A stretch of DNA of 55,630 nt. It comes from Acidithiobacillus sp. Lineage in GTDB: Bacteria > Pseudomonadota > Gammaproteobacteria > Acidithiobacillales > Acidithiobacillaceae. Positions 49,230-55,630 of this stretch are shown in pieces. Where the stretch lies: the NCBI GenBank assembly GCA_028697715.1, contig JAQVDS010000018.1, positions 1-55,630 of the forward strand, read 5' to 3'. Positions within the stretch are counted from its first letter, which is position 1. Every line of letters starts with the position of its first letter. The translations under genes and the position numbers were made by a program. A model generated the notes under the pieces. That model worked only from the letters and a program-made list of their open reading frames with translations. It was not told where the DNA came from and ran no database searches.

Positions 49230-50002
49230 TGGCCTGGTTTCTGCCCAGTTGGGGCGCCCTGGCGGTACTGCGGCGGAATTTTTTGGTCTGGCGCAAGTTG
49301 CTCCTGCCCAGCCTGCTCGGCAATTTTGTCGACCCGCTGCTCTATCTACTGGCGCTTGGCTACGGATTGGGTCACTTCGTCGGGCGGATGGAAGGCATGC
49401 CCTACATTACCTTCATTGCCTCGGGGATCGTCGCCAGCTCGGCGATGAACACCGCAACCTTCGAGGGGCTGTACTCAGCTTACACGCGCATGGCGGTGCA
49501 GAATACCTATCTCTCGATTCTGGCGACACCCCTGCAGATGGGCGACATTGTCACCGGCGAGCTGCTTTGGTGTGCGCTGAAGGGGGCCATCAGTGCCCTG
49601 GCGATCATCATCGTGGCGAGCTTTTTCGGTGCCATCGACTGGCACTGGCAGGTCCTTCTCGCCCTGCCCGTCATTCTGCTGACGGGCTTGAGCTTTGGTG
49701 CCATCGCCTTGGCCTTTACTGCCCTGTCGCGTAGCTATGATTTTTTCATGTACTACTTCACCCTGGCGGTGACACCCATGTTCCTCTTTTGTGGCGTCTT
49801 CTATCCGCTGCATACCCTGCCGGCCTTTGCGCAAAACATCGCCGCAGTCTTGCCCCTCACCCATGCCGTTCTGCTCTTGCGTCCGCTCCTGACCGGGCAC
49901 GCGCCCACGCAGGTGGAGCTGCATCTTGCCGTCCTGCTGGCCTACGCGCTCTGCGCCTATGTCCTCGCCACTGTTCTGTTGCGGCGGCGCCTTTTGCGTT
50001 GA
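49229..50002 (+). CDS. ABC-2 type permease (NodJ/DrrB type)
   Basis: A 257-residue inner-membrane protein with six predicted helices. The ABC-2 signature region LFCGVFYPLHTLPAFAQNIA and LTHAVLLLRPLLTG near the end matches NodJ-type permeases. It pairs with the ATPase encoded immediately upstream (TGATG overlap) to export an unknown compound. The gene ends the operon; the tRNA gene lies 151 bases downstream. Confidence 0.92.
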   Translation: MAWFLPSWGALAVLRRNFLVWRKLLLPSLLGNFVDPLLYLLALGYGLGHFVGRMEGMPYITFIASGIVASSAMNTATFEGLYSAYTRMAVQNTYLSILATPLQMGDIVTGELLWCALKGAISALAIIIVASFFGAIDWHWQVLLALPVILLTGLSFGAIALAFTALSRSYDFFMYYFTLAVTPMFLFCGVFYPLHTLPAFAQNIAAVLPLTHAVLLLRPLLTGHAPTQVELHLAVLLAYALCAYVLATVLLRRRLLR

Positions 50003-50110
50003 TTTCTCCGCACGACAAGGTTCCTCTTCCCTATCTGGATGCGGCCTCTAAAAGATCGAAGTAGGGCACTTGGGCTGATACCCGGACCCGTTCGGCTGGG
50101 CGACTTCCTA

Positions 50111-50139
50111 TTGACAGGATTTGCCCGAGCGGCTTAAAT
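50111..50139 (+). promoter_or_regulatory. tRNA promoter
   Basis: TTGACA (50111-50116) and TTAAAT (50134-50139) are separated by 17 bases and lie 14 bases upstream of the tRNA 5' end. A GC-rich discriminator follows, as common for stable RNA genes. Confidence 0.75.
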
Positions 50140-50153
50140 AGCGGGCCTGCAAC

Positions 50154-50230
50154 GGCGCTTTAGCTCAGTCGGTTAGAGCAGCGGAATCATAATCCGCGTG
50201 TCCGGGGTTCGAATCCCTGAAGCGCCACCA
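50154..50230 (+). tRNA. tRNA with CAU anticodon, probably elongator tRNA-Met
   Basis: The acceptor stem GGCGCTT pairs with AAGCGCC, discriminator A is followed by an encoded CCA. The D-arm is TAGCTCAGTCGGTTAGAGCA. The anticodon stem GCGGA/TCCGC holds loop ATCATAA with anticodon CAT. The T-arm is CCGGGGTTCGAATCCCTG. CAU could also be tRNA-Ile2 after lysidine modification; the stem sequence looks more like elongator Met. The region after it is a conjugative element, so the 3' half may be an attachment site. Confidence 0.93.
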
Positions 50231-50359
50231 ATAAAATCAAATAGTTAATAGATGTTTCCTGTCTCTCCGAAACGACTTCCGTGCAGTTTGTGTGCAAATC
50301 GGCTCCAGAAGCACCCGGTTTCCCACAGCCCCGTGAAGCCGCTTTTGCACAGCCGCTGC

Positions 50360-51667
50360 TCACGACAAGGCCCTTCCCAAGGCTTCCAGCAAGGTGCCCT
50401 CATCCAGATCCAGGGGACGGTCCAGACCCGCTTTCTCGAAGATCAAGTCGATCATCTCGCCTGATAGCACGACCGTAAGGGAGTCAATCCGACCACGGCC
50501 AGTCTGTTCCGCTGCCGTGTCCGGCCTGGCTTCGGGGGCCGGTGCATCTTGCCGCTCGAATCTGGTCCGATTGGGCTCTGACTCCAACTGGTCCGCTGCC
50601 GGGCTCCAGCTTGTCGGAACATCCTCAACGTCCCCGGCATCGCCTGAATCTTCCGCTGTATCCTGATCGCTGGGCCGGGAACTGGCCGGGGTTTCGGCTT
50701 CCCAGCCTGGCTCTGACTTTTGGTCGGCATGGTCCGATCGGGCGGTGGTACTCGCCAGGGCATCGGCAAGGCTCATGCCGCCCTGCACCCGTGCCAGCGC
50801 CGCCGCCTTCTCGGGATCGGCTTGCCAGGATTGGAGCGTCCGCAAGTCGCTCAGAGATAAGCCTCGTCCCTGGAGTTGCAGCGCAGTCTCCAGTTCATAG
50901 CGGTCGGCTTCCTCATTCAGCAAGGCGCGAGTGTAGGGCTCGCCTTGGGCAATCCGCACGCGCACTGCCTCCAGAATGGCTTGCCGTTCATCGGCGAGCC
51001 AGGGCCTCATGCGCATCAGGTCGTATTGCCCGATCTCTTCCAGAGGTATACCGATTCGACTGGAGATCTCCTGAGCTTCGGGGCTGGCAACATTCAGAAT
51101 TTGCCGCACCCAACCATGAGTTCGCCCCAAACGCCGAGCCAACTCCCGCATAGGTACGCCAGTCTCGTCCATGAGCTTTTGCAGTGCCCTCGCGGTATCC
51201 AGCGGGCTCATATCTTCCCGCGCCAGATTTTCCACCATCTGCATTTCCAGCCGGTCGTGTTCCGACTCGGGAGCCACCAGCACTGCCGGAACCCTTGCCA
51301 GGTCATACCCCTTGCGCTGACAGGGCTCCCCCGATTGCTGGGCGATTTTGGCGGCACGCCAGCGCCGCTCGCCGGTGACGATGCGATAGCGGCCACTGCC
51401 CAGAGAGCGCACGGTAATGGGCTGGATGACGCCGTGCGCCAGGATGCTGCCCGCTAATTCCTCCAGTCCATGCGGGTCATCCCCATCGGGCATCCCCGAG
51501 ATGCGCCGTGGCTGGTCGGGGTCCGGCTCGATGGCATCCAGCGGCAAGAACTGATAGACCGATTGCGGCTTGTCCGTTGGCTTTTTGGCTACAGCAGCCT
51601 CCAAGTCCTGGAATGCCATCTTGGTGACATTGTTCTGAATCGCCTTGCTGATATCGACCTTAGCCAT
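50360..51667 (-). CDS. parB: ParB/Spo0J-family partition protein
   Basis: A 435-residue CTPase/DNA-binding partition protein. The N-terminal ParB/Srx domain has EPDPDQPRRI and the CTP-binding GERRWRAAKIA, then ENLAREDMSPLDTARALQ. A helix-turn-helix follows (MRELARRLGRTHGWVRQIL). Residues ~310-395 are low-complexity acidic/Ser-rich, and a ~40-residue C-terminal domain ends the protein. It should bind a parS site and work with ParA. Its start overlaps the parA stop by eight bases. It is the last gene before the tRNA. Confidence 0.92.
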   Translation of the reverse strand: MAKVDISKAIQNNVTKMAFQDLEAAVAKKPTDKPQSVYQFLPLDAIEPDPDQPRRISGMPDGDDPHGLEELAGSILAHGVIQPITVRSLGSGRYRIVTGERRWRAAKIAQQSGEPCQRKGYDLARVPAVLVAPESEHDRLEMQMVENLAREDMSPLDTARALQKLMDETGVPMRELARRLGRTHGWVRQILNVASPEAQEISSRIGIPLEEIGQYDLMRMRPWLADERQAILEAVRVRIAQGEPYTRALLNEEADRYELETALQLQGRGLSLSDLRTLQSWQADPEKAAALARVQGGMSLADALASTTARSDHADQKSEPGWEAETPASSRPSDQDTAEDSGDAGDVEDVPTSWSPAADQLESEPNRTRFERQDAPAPEARPDTAAEQTGRGRIDSLTVVLSGEMIDLIFEKAGLDRPLDLDEGTLLEALGRALS

Positions 51668-52442
51668 GTGCTGTCTCCTCTTGGGTCCCTGTGTCGTCTA
51701 CAGCCAAAACCTGTTCTGTGAGCTTCTTGCAGACCACCGCCCACATTGCCGCTGCCGGATCACTACGGTCGTAATCCCAGACCGGCTTTCCGTCTTTCAG
51801 GGCATTGGGAACGAGGGTGCGTGCCGTCAATTCTTCCGGAAGCATGTGCGGTCCCGCCGCAGGGGAACGGCGGAGCGTGTCCAGAATCGCTTCCTGATGG
51901 GTAGAGTTCTTGATGCGCTTGTTGACCACGAGCCGCAGGGCCAGAGGAATCTCCTGGGAAATGTTCGTCCAGATTTGCAGCAGGCCTGCGAGACCCTGGA
52001 TTGCCTGAATCTCCGGCTCCAGAGGAACCACCAGCAATCCGCCCTGTTGCATGGGAACCACCTGCCGTGCCCCCACGGCGGGCGGGGTGTCGAACACCAC
52101 CAGGTCGTAATCAAGAGAGTGCAGCCGGTGCAGTGCTATTTGCGTCTCTTCCTCGGGCTGCTTATCGACCTCAGCCGCGAACTCATTGCCGGGCAGCACG
52201 TCAAACGACATGCGCGACGCAATGGGCCTGGGAACGGGCGATTCATCGTCCCACAGATCCAGAACCGTGCCCTCTTCGTATCGCGCTCTCCCGGTTGCCA
52301 GAAAGGTCGCGTTTCTTTGGCCGTCGAGATCGACCAGCAGCGTTCGTATTCCCCTGGCCCGCGCAGCGTATTCCGCGATGTGCAGGGACATGGCGGTTTT
52401 CCCTACCCCGCCCTTCTGGTTCGTTACCGTGATGAACTTCAT
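51660..52442 (-). CDS. parA: ParA-family partition ATPase
   Basis: A 260-residue Walker-type ATPase. The deviant Walker A is NQKGGVGKTAM near the N-terminus (MKFITVTNQKGGVGKT), with LLVDLDGQRNATF (A') and LVVFDTPPAVG (Walker B). It lacks an N-terminal HTH, so it is the short type; autoregulation would then rely on another protein, perhaps the tandem RHH protein upstream. ATG 52442 overlaps that gene's stop (ATGA). Confidence 0.93.
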   Translation of the reverse strand: MKFITVTNQKGGVGKTAMSLHIAEYAARARGIRTLLVDLDGQRNATFLATGRARYEEGTVLDLWDDESPVPRPIASRMSFDVLPGNEFAAEVDKQPEEETQIALHRLHSLDYDLVVFDTPPAVGARQVVPMQQGGLLVVPLEPEIQAIQGLAGLLQIWTNISQEIPLALRLVVNKRIKNSTHQEAILDTLRRSPAAGPHMLPEELTARTLVPNALKDGKPVWDYDRSDPAAAMWAVVCKKLTEQVLAVDDTGTQEETAHG

Positions 52443-52963
52443 GAGGACTCCCTCTTGTTCGCAAGAGCTTTCGCCCGCCGTTCGCGTTCGTAGGCAGGCG
52501 GATATTGGTGCCAGGCCCACCAGTAGAGCATCGTGTAGCAGAGGCTCGACACGCTGATCCTTTCCTTCGCCGCCAGGGCCTCCAGCCGAAGGGCGGTCTC
52601 GTACCGGACGCACACGTTGACCTTCGTCCAGCCCATGACACCTTTGCTATCTCTATCCAGGAACCCGAAAGTCTGATCCTGGTTCGGTCGCCAACGGAGG
52701 CCATATTTCCACGGCGCTTCGCGCAGGAACTGCTCCGCGCAATCCTGATACATGGACTTGAGCGTCTTTCCCAGGGCAAAGGCCAGCGCCTTGGTGTACA
52801 GGTGCAGCTTTACGGGCAGGCGGGTCGTGACTTCGGCATACCGACTGCCCCCTGCTTGCCGCACACGCAGGGGCTCCGGCTCCGTTGGTACCGCACTGGG
52901 GGTATAAGCACTGAACGAGGCTGCCTCATTTGCGTAGCCCTGATGCTTTTTGGAAAGCCCCAT
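52439..52963 (-). CDS. putative tandem ribbon-helix-helix DNA-binding protein
   Basis: A 174-residue protein with two similar segments, each a short strand followed by two helices: ~43-82 (AEVTTRLPVKLHLYTKALAF...) and ~113-152 (TKVNVCVRYETALRLEALAA...). Both look like ribbon-helix-helix units, which normally dimerise to bind DNA. The N-terminal 40 residues are probably disordered. It sits directly upstream of parA (four-base overlap) and one base overlaps the TraF-like stop, as expected of a regulator or centromere-binding component. ATG 52963 is preferred over TTG 52966. Confidence 0.6.
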   Translation of the reverse strand: MGLSKKHQGYANEAASFSAYTPSAVPTEPEPLRVRQAGGSRYAEVTTRLPVKLHLYTKALAFALGKTLKSMYQDCAEQFLREAPWKYGLRWRPNQDQTFGFLDRDSKGVMGWTKVNVCVRYETALRLEALAAKERISVSSLCYTMLYWWAWHQYPPAYERERRAKALANKRESS

Positions 52964-53550
52964 CAATCCCCCTTCCGTAACCAGAATTGACTGCCGGGGA
53001 TGATCCAGTGCGGTTGTGCCGCTTGCAGAATATGGCCCTGAGACACCGGCCCGTAATAGCTGGAATCGAAGGCATAGTTCCCCGGCGCATAGAGCCAGAC
53101 CTGACCGCTTTTGAGGTGGTAGGTGCCGAATGGGTAATGAATGATCGCATTCCGGCCATCGGGGGTGCGCCGGTTCACACGCGAATTCGGCAGGTAGCGA
53201 CCGTCTACCCAGACTCCCTGACGGGACAGCGTGACCGTTTGGCCGGGCAAGGCTCCGATTTGCTTGATCCAGGGCTGGTTTTGGGGAAACCAGTGATCCC
53301 GGAGGCCTTCGGCCACCGCAGGGTGGGTGATGGGATCGGGAAGCTCGACTTCCACCAGTTCCCCATCGTGCAGCGGATAGGGATTGCCGATGAGCCGGTA
53401 AAGCCCCAATGGCTCACAGGTGGACTTGTTCAATACCAGATGCTCGTGCTGCATCCAGATCCCCAAACCAGCGGCCAGACACAGCAGGCTGACGGTTGCC
53501 CAGAACCACCACCAAAGCAGCCGTTTCCCCCAAGCTCTGGCGTTCTTCAT
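52963..53550 (-). CDS. traF: TraF-like conjugative signal peptidase (S26 family), Cys variant
   Basis: A 195-residue membrane peptidase with one transmembrane helix (~10-33). The family nucleophile motif N-x-T-x-S-x-P-x-G-x-Y appears as N41-K-S-T-C45-E-P-L-G-L-Y51, with TGT (Cys) replacing the Ser. The general-base Lys is K96 in WIKQIGALPGQTV. RP4 TraF matures and cyclises the TrbC pilin. ATG 53550 overlaps the upstream stop (ATGA). The Ser-to-Cys change may keep or alter activity. Confidence 0.8.
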   Translation of the reverse strand: MKNARAWGKRLLWWWFWATVSLLCLAAGLGIWMQHEHLVLNKSTCEPLGLYRLIGNPYPLHDGELVEVELPDPITHPAVAEGLRDHWFPQNQPWIKQIGALPGQTVTLSRQGVWVDGRYLPNSRVNRRTPDGRNAIIHYPFGTYHLKSGQVWLYAPGNYAFDSSYYGPVSQGHILQAAQPHWIIPGSQFWLRKGD

Positions 53551-53831
53551 AGGCCCTTCCAATGTTGGTCATAAGGACGAAGGCTACGGGCCGAAACGCA
53601 GGCATCCGCAGCATATTGAGGCCGGTATTTCGAGAGCATCCGTTCCGAACGCTTGCTCAAATAATCCGGGCCGCGCGTCGCAATCAACGCCCGTTCTACG
53701 GCGGCAGCGGGAACGCCAAAGCGCAGGGAAGCCCGGCGAAAGACCTTCTTCTTGGGCATGTCGGTACGATCCAGCACCCAACCCGCCCAGCGTACTGCTT
53801 CATCCAATACGGCTTTTTCTTTGCGGTTCAT
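53547..53831 (-). CDS. small basic protein of the conjugative element, unknown function
   Basis: A 94-residue soluble protein (MNRKEKAVLDEAVRWAGWVL; later RRASLRFGVPAAAVERALIA) with a possible helix-turn-helix at ~35-55. The family is not recognised. ATG 53831 overlaps the previous stop (ATGA), and its own stop overlaps traF, so it is fixed in a translationally coupled tra operon. Confidence 0.65.
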   Translation of the reverse strand: MNRKEKAVLDEAVRWAGWVLDRTDMPKKKVFRRASLRFGVPAAAVERALIATRGPDYLSKRSERMLSKYRPQYAADACVSARSLRPYDQHWKGL

Positions 53832-54061
53832 GAGTAGTTCCCCTTGTCCCGTAGCCGGTCCCGAATCTCCTGCACCTTCCTTCCGTGGCGATCCAGAACC
53901 CAGGCCATGGGAACAAAGAACAGCCGGAACGGAAGGAAAAACAGGGTTTCCAGATGCGTGGCGGTCCAGAGCAGGCCCTCGGCCACCTTGCGGGGGCCGG
54001 GACGCTCGAAGTACCGGATCAATGCGGCATCCCATTTTCGGAATATCTCTGTCGCTTTCAT
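53828..54061 (-). CDS. small protein of the conjugative element with a hydrophobic segment
   Basis: A 77-residue protein. A hydrophobic stretch at about 33-55 (WTATHLETLFFLPFRLFFVP) could be one membrane helix, and the ends are charged. It is not recognised. ATG 54061 has no clear Shine-Dalgarno; instead a 37-base leader shared with the traB start precedes it. The stop overlaps the next gene by four bases. Confidence 0.6.
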   Translation of the reverse strand: MKATEIFRKWDAALIRYFERPGPRKVAEGLLWTATHLETLFFLPFRLFFVPMAWVLDRHGRKVQEIRDRLRDKGNYS

Positions 54062-54065
54062 GCTA

Positions 54066-54102
54066 GGGTATAGACCGAGTGGGTCCGAGATAGCGCAGCA
54101 GG
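54066..54102 (-). promoter_or_regulatory. repeated start-codon leader, copy 1
   Basis: On the minus strand CGCTATCTCGG-N6-TCGGTCTATACCC ends four bases before ATG 54061. The same arrangement precedes the traB ATG at 55304. The TATACC could be a -10 element giving a leaderless or nearly leaderless mRNA. Confidence 0.6.
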
Positions 54103-54104
54103 AA

Positions 54105-55304
54105 TCATCGGTTCACCGCGAACAGGACGGGCACCCCCAGAAAAGCCCCCCAGGCCTTTGCGGATGCCCGCTGAATCGCCGGGATGTTTGTGCCCCTGGC
54201 CCACCAATCGTTCGCAGGAGCCAGCAGAACCTGTGGGCGGTCGAATGCCAGATTCAGTGCAGGCCACATCAGCAGTTGCTCGTAACAAATGAGATACCCA
54301 GCTCGCAGGGCTCCCACCGTGGTCATCTCCGGTTTCCGGGAAAAGGGAGCCATGCGAAAACTTCCCACGGGCCTCCAGGGGTGCCACATGGAGAATGGGA
54401 CGGGGATATGATCGGGGAGCACATGGGTCTGTCCATCGTGGATCTGCACGAGCGCGTCAACGTAGCCGCGACCGTGGGGGGCGAAGGTCCCCACAAAAAC
54501 CGTCTGGCTCCTGTGGGCGATAGTCCAGCGAACCACAGGCCTCCAGATGGCCTTTGTCCCTGCACGCCAGGGGCCAGCTACCGTCTCTGGTAGCAGAACC
54601 ACATGGACGCCCCTGTGTAACAATGCCATGGTTCTCTGCTCCAGCCGCATTGATGCCTCGATGTAGGACAGTGGCGAATCCAGATGCCCCAGGTTGGTGT
54701 TCACCCCTACCCATCCAACAGGGGCGTGAGAACCTGCCGCCAGCGCGAATGATCCCGCCCACAAGGTGGCCGTTGTGCTGAGTCCAATCGCCAGTCCCGC
54801 AGCCGCCTGTTTCCGGCCCAGGGTTGCGAAGGCGATTCCCAGAATCACCAGCATGACACCCGCCCATCCCGCTGAAATAGCGCCCAGCCAGGGCGAGGTC
54901 CATCCGATGATTCCCAGCGGAGGGAGGATGGTGGAGGTGGCCGACAGAAAAACCGTGGTCAACACTCCGGCGTATGGCACTCCGATCATGGATCGGGCTT
55001 TTCGGAAGATCGGACTGTAGATGAGATAAGGGAGAGCAAAGATCAGCGAAGAACCAGCCCAGAAGGCCAAGCCCAGAAATACACCGGCAGTGGGGAAGAA
55101 AACCGCTGTCCCATGAATCAGTCCCCAAGTCGTTGCCAGGTGATAGCCGAGCATCAGCAGAAACGGTCCTGCCCAGCCACGGAAAGCAACGACGGGGATC
55201 GCCACCAAAGCTGCCGGAGCCAGCCAAATGGCGTGAGGCCAGGCGAACCAGCCGATAGCCGTGCCGATCAGAAACGGGGATAGGTGATGGGTGACTCGCT
55301 TCAT
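54105..55304 (-). CDS. traB: TraB-like conjugal transfer protein (nitrilase-fold)
   Basis: A 399-residue protein. The N-terminal half has several membrane helices (~5-190). The C-terminal half is a carbon-nitrogen hydrolase domain resembling apolipoprotein N-acyltransferase, with a catalytic-type Glu in HVVLLPETVAGPW and Cys in AGYLICYEQLLMWP. TraB of Ti-type plasmids has this architecture and is linked to conjugation. It is the first gene of the visible tra/par operon. The start at 55304 is preceded by the repeated leader. Confidence 0.82.
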   Translation of the reverse strand: MKRVTHHLSPFLIGTAIGWFAWPHAIWLAPAALVAIPVVAFRGWAGPFLLMLGYHLATTWGLIHGTAVFFPTAGVFLGLAFWAGSSLIFALPYLIYSPIFRKARSMIGVPYAGVLTTVFLSATSTILPPLGIIGWTSPWLGAISAGWAGVMLVILGIAFATLGRKQAAAGLAIGLSTTATLWAGSFALAAGSHAPVGWVGVNTNLGHLDSPLSYIEASMRLEQRTMALLHRGVHVVLLPETVAGPWRAGTKAIWRPVVRWTIAHRSQTVFVGTFAPHGRGYVDALVQIHDGQTHVLPDHIPVPFSMWHPWRPVGSFRMAPFSRKPEMTTVGALRAGYLICYEQLLMWPALNLAFDRPQVLLAPANDWWARGTNIPAIQRASAKAWGAFLGVPVLFAVNR

Positions 55305-55308
55305 GTCT

Positions 55309-55345
55309 GGGTATAGACCGACAGAGGCCGAGATAGCGAAGCGGG
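55309..55345 (-). promoter_or_regulatory. repeated start-codon leader, copy 2
   Basis: Identical to copy 1 in two blocks: 13 bases (GGGTATAGACCGA on the plus strand) and 11 bases (CCGAGATAGCG), separated by six variable bases. It ends four bases from the traB ATG. Having the same spacing to both start codons argues for a functional promoter/operator. Confidence 0.6.
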
Positions 55346-55432
55346 TGGATATCGGATATCCACCCCCATCGCCGGGAAGGCGCAGACCTCAGCCAAAGCC
55401 AACGACACGGCAGGTGGCTATCCGATAGCCAC
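55343..55432. repeat. two related palindromes, GTGG(A/C)TATC-N-GATA(T/G)CCAC
   Basis: GTGGATATC-G-GATATCCAC is at 55345-55363 (extending to 11-1-11 at 55343-55365) and GTGGCTATC-C-GATAGCCAC at 55414-55432. Both are perfect 9-1-9 dyads. They lie upstream of traB and share GCTATC/TATC with the leader blocks, so they may be operators or centromere sites of the element. Confidence 0.75.
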
Positions 55433-55513
55433 TCCAGTGCCCGGGGAGGGCAAGCGAGGCGAGGGCTGCGACACGGCTCTCAAAAACCGACAACCGCCGC
55501 TCTATTTCCCCTT

Positions 55514-55521
55514 TATCTTGC
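55514..55521 (+). other. candidate oriT nick site
   Basis: TATCTTGC fits the IncP-type nick consensus YATCYTG/Y, with the nick predicted between 55520 and 55521. It lies in a non-coding region upstream of tra genes. An 8-base match to a degenerate consensus can arise by chance, and the relaxase gene is not in the window. Confidence 0.35.
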
Positions 55522-55605
55522 GTTCCATTCTTAGCGGTGAAACAACCTCGAAGGACCGCTTTGTAGGTACGGTGCTTCCCGGAACGGCTTAGATGAGTAC
55601 GGGTA

Positions 55606-55624
55606 GTGCGTTCCGGGAACGCAC
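55606..55624. repeat. third 19-bp palindrome, GTGCGTTCC-G-GGAACGCAC
   Basis: A perfect 9-1-9 dyad of the same length and GTG...CAC ends as the two palindromes upstream of traB but with a different core. A degenerate relative (GTGCTTCCCGGAACGGC) is at 55572-55588. No gene is seen between 55305 and the window end. Confidence 0.7.
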
Positions 55625-55630
55625 CCCAAG

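Noticed and set aside
50154..50230. tRNA-Ile2 (lysidine-type CAU)
   Set aside because: Cannot be excluded, but the GCGGA/TCCGC anticodon stem and overall sequence resemble elongator tRNA-Met more. tilS recognition elements were not testable.

Overview
The window looks like a chromosome segment of an acidophilic, chemolithoautotrophic gammaproteobacterium-like organism of the Acidithiobacillus type. The main reason is the run suhB-glpX(FBPase)-tkt-gap-pgk-pyk-fba-rpe-gph-trpE-trpG on one strand, the layout I know from the Calvin-cycle 'cbb3' cluster of Acidithiobacillus ferrooxidans. Species cannot be fixed by reading alone.

Layout. 1-2.65 kb is a nest of mobile-element debris: the last ~120 bases of a group II intron (domains V and VI) lie antisense inside the tnpC of an IS66-family element, and that IS66 copy itself sits in a decayed IS1380-type transposase gene. 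A vapBC-type toxin-antitoxin pair follows (2.65-3.3 kb). 3.4-9.7 kb holds envelope and signalling genes: a lipoprotein with NlpE-like and META domains, a secreted Ntn hydrolase, a small membrane protein, a SIMPL protein, an HDOD/GGDEF protein and a CbpA-type J-protein. 9.7-25 kb holds a UvrD/PcrA helicase, a Spy-like/OmpR/EnvZ-like set divergent from a tripartite RND efflux operon, MscL with an added zinc ribbon, RmuC, IspH and RsmE. 24.95-36.8 kb is the Calvin/lower-glycolysis operon running into trpE.

36.82-43.11 kb is the most notable part: a ~6.3 kb integrative element inserted exactly at the start of trpG. It carries a P4-type tyrosine integrase, an AlpA-like regulator, a RepA-like ATPase, four unknown small genes and a lipoprotein. 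The first codons of trpG are duplicated at both ends (11 bp identical core, 21 of 23 bases overall), so the element cuts trpGDC off from trpE and the cbb genes but gives trpG a replacement start. GCGGGTATC arm-type repeats lie inside both ends. Codon use (glutamate nearly always GAA) differs from the flanks. trpG-trpD-trpC then continue the interrupted operon.

45.6-50.0 kb has housekeeping genes (OsmC-like, Rrf2-like, Coq7, 2Fe-2S ferredoxin, hydrolase, ABC exporter) and a tRNA with CAU anticodon. From that tRNA to the window end is one side of a conjugative element: parB, parA, a tandem ribbon-helix-helix protein, a TraF-like peptidase with Cys in place of the nucleophilic Ser, two small proteins and TraB, all reading toward the tRNA. 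The non-coding end (55.3-55.63 kb) has three 19-bp palindromes, a repeated start-codon leader and a sequence fitting the IncP-type nick consensus, and may be the oriT/control region.
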